In this document: in pieces, positions 30,678 through 31,309 of the stretch
Numbering within the stretch: position 1 is the first letter of the stretch
How the letters are laid out: each line of letters starts with the position of its first letter
Translations under genes and position numbers: made by a program
Notes under the pieces: generated by a model
Told to the model about the DNA's origin: nothing
Seen by the model: the letters and a program-made list of their open reading frames with translations, nothing else
Databases searched by the model: none
Origin: Terriglobia bacterium
Lineage (GTDB): Bacteria; Acidobacteriota; Terriglobia; UBA7540
NCBI GenBank assembly: GCA_030049455.1
Contig: JASIKV010000159.1
Span: forward strand, 1-31,309
Length of the DNA stretch: 31,309 bases
Direction: 5' to 3'

Positions 30678-31309
30678 ATGATGGAAAGCGCGATGGCAGC
30701 GAAGGACAACGGACAAAGGGCCAAGGACAAACCTTTGGCAATCATCCTCGCCAGCGGCGGAATGGATAGTTGCGTCACGACGGCGATCGCCAACATTGAC
30801 TATCGTCTCGCGATGCTGCATGTGGATTACGGACAGCGAACCCAGGCTCGCGAGCTTCGAGCCTTCAAAGCGCTTGCGGATTTCTACCACGCCGAGCAGC
30901 GCATGGTCTGCCGGCTCGATCACCTGAAGCAGATTGGCGGGTCAAGTCTGACCGATTCCCGAATTCTAGTGGAGTCAGCGAATCTGGAACGGCTGGAAAT
31001 TCCCTCCAGCTATGTGCCGTTCCGCAATGCGCATTTCATTTCCATCGCAGTTTCATGGGGAGAAGTCCTGGGGGCGCAAAAAATTTTTGTGGGGGCCGTG
31101 GCGGAAGACAGTTCCGGCTATCCCGATTGCCGCCCGGATTACTATGACGCGTTCAATCGCCTCATCCTCGCGGGAACCAAACCGGAGACACATCTAGAAA
31201 TCCTGACACCGGTCATTCATTTGCAGAAAAGTGAGATCGTGCGGCGCGGCTGTGAATTGAACGCACCCTTCCACCTGACCTGGTCGTGTTACCAGTTTGA
31301 GGATGCTGC
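30678..31309 (+). CDS. queC: 7-cyano-7-deazaguanine synthase QueC, N-terminal part (cut by window edge)
   Basis: The frame from ATG 30678 stays open to the end, 210 codons. It has the PP-loop ATP motif SGGMDS at residues 26-31, VDYGQRTQARELRAFKAL, the substrate segment PSSYVPFRNAHFISIAVSWGEVLGAQKIFVGAVAEDSSGYPDCRPDYYDAFNRL, and TPVIHLQKSEIVRRG. It ends in TWSCYQFED, where the first zinc-binding cysteine lies; the remaining cysteines would be just outside. QueC converts 7-carboxy-7-deazaguanine to preQ0 using ammonia and ATP. AAGAG four bases before the ATG supports this start; ATG 30693 is an alternative. It completes queD-queE-queC, with no queF in view. Confidence 0.95.
   Translation, partial: MMESAMAAKDNGQRAKDKPLAIILASGGMDSCVTTAIANIDYRLAMLHVDYGQRTQARELRAFKALADFYHAEQRMVCRLDHLKQIGGSSLTDSRILVESANLERLEIPSSYVPFRNAHFISIAVSWGEVLGAQKIFVGAVAEDSSGYPDCRPDYYDAFNRLILAGTKPETHLEILTPVIHLQKSEIVRRGCELNAPFHLTWSCYQFEDA

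Overview
The window is about 31.3 kb of GC-rich DNA that reads as bacterial chromosome, most likely an uncultured Acidobacteriota. That placement is inference. It rests on a secreted DUF3857-type protein, a very large Asp-box (sortilin/VPS10-like) exported protein, an M13 metallopeptidase, a YacL-like PIN/TRAM protein beside ispD-ispF, and short palindromic GTAG...CTAC repeats between genes. No rRNA, tRNA, CRISPR array, transposase or phage gene was seen.

Layout. (1) 1-1025, minus: the start of an exported DUF3857-type protein (cut by the window edge) behind an SDR oxidoreductase. (2) 1320-11593, plus: a flagellar export and switch cluster, fliL - short SpoA/FliN-like - fliO - fliP - fliQ - fliR - flhB - flhA - fliA - fliM - long FliN - a zinc-finger/MshEN protein, preceded by a good sigma-54-type -24/-12 match. 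FliP/Q/R/FlhB/FlhA form the export gate. FliM and the two SpoA proteins would build the C-ring. FliA is the late flagellar sigma factor. The usual flhF and flhG are absent between flhA and fliA. (3) 11774-14290, plus: a secreted sulfatase-superfamily protein fused to a golvesin-like region and a DUF1080 domain, facing an M13 peptidase (14309-16345, minus).

(4) 16481-18164: a family-5-type uracil-DNA glycosylase and an EVE-domain protein (minus), divergent from a thioredoxin (plus). (5) 18250-23375, minus: a membrane-anchored coiled-coil protein of unknown function, ispF and ispD (MEP isoprenoid pathway), a membrane PIN/TRAM protein followed by a clear intrinsic terminator, and the ribosome-assembly GTPase der. 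(6) 23538-26729, minus: a 1063-residue exported Asp-box repeat protein. (7) 26959-31309, mostly plus: a DinG/XPD-type Fe-S helicase and a preQ0 (7-deazaguanine) group queD, queE and queC (cut by the window edge), interrupted by a small antisense zinc-finger gene.

Points most worth following: the zinc-finger/MshEN protein attached to the C-ring genes; the two SpoA proteins, including a FliN with a roughly 200-residue N-terminal extension; the altered FlhB cleavage motif (NPNE instead of NPTH); an apparently membrane-free FliO; and a family of bounded palindromic intergenic elements that occupy nearly every untranslated junction of the flagellar cluster. No wholly new defence or mobile system could be supported.
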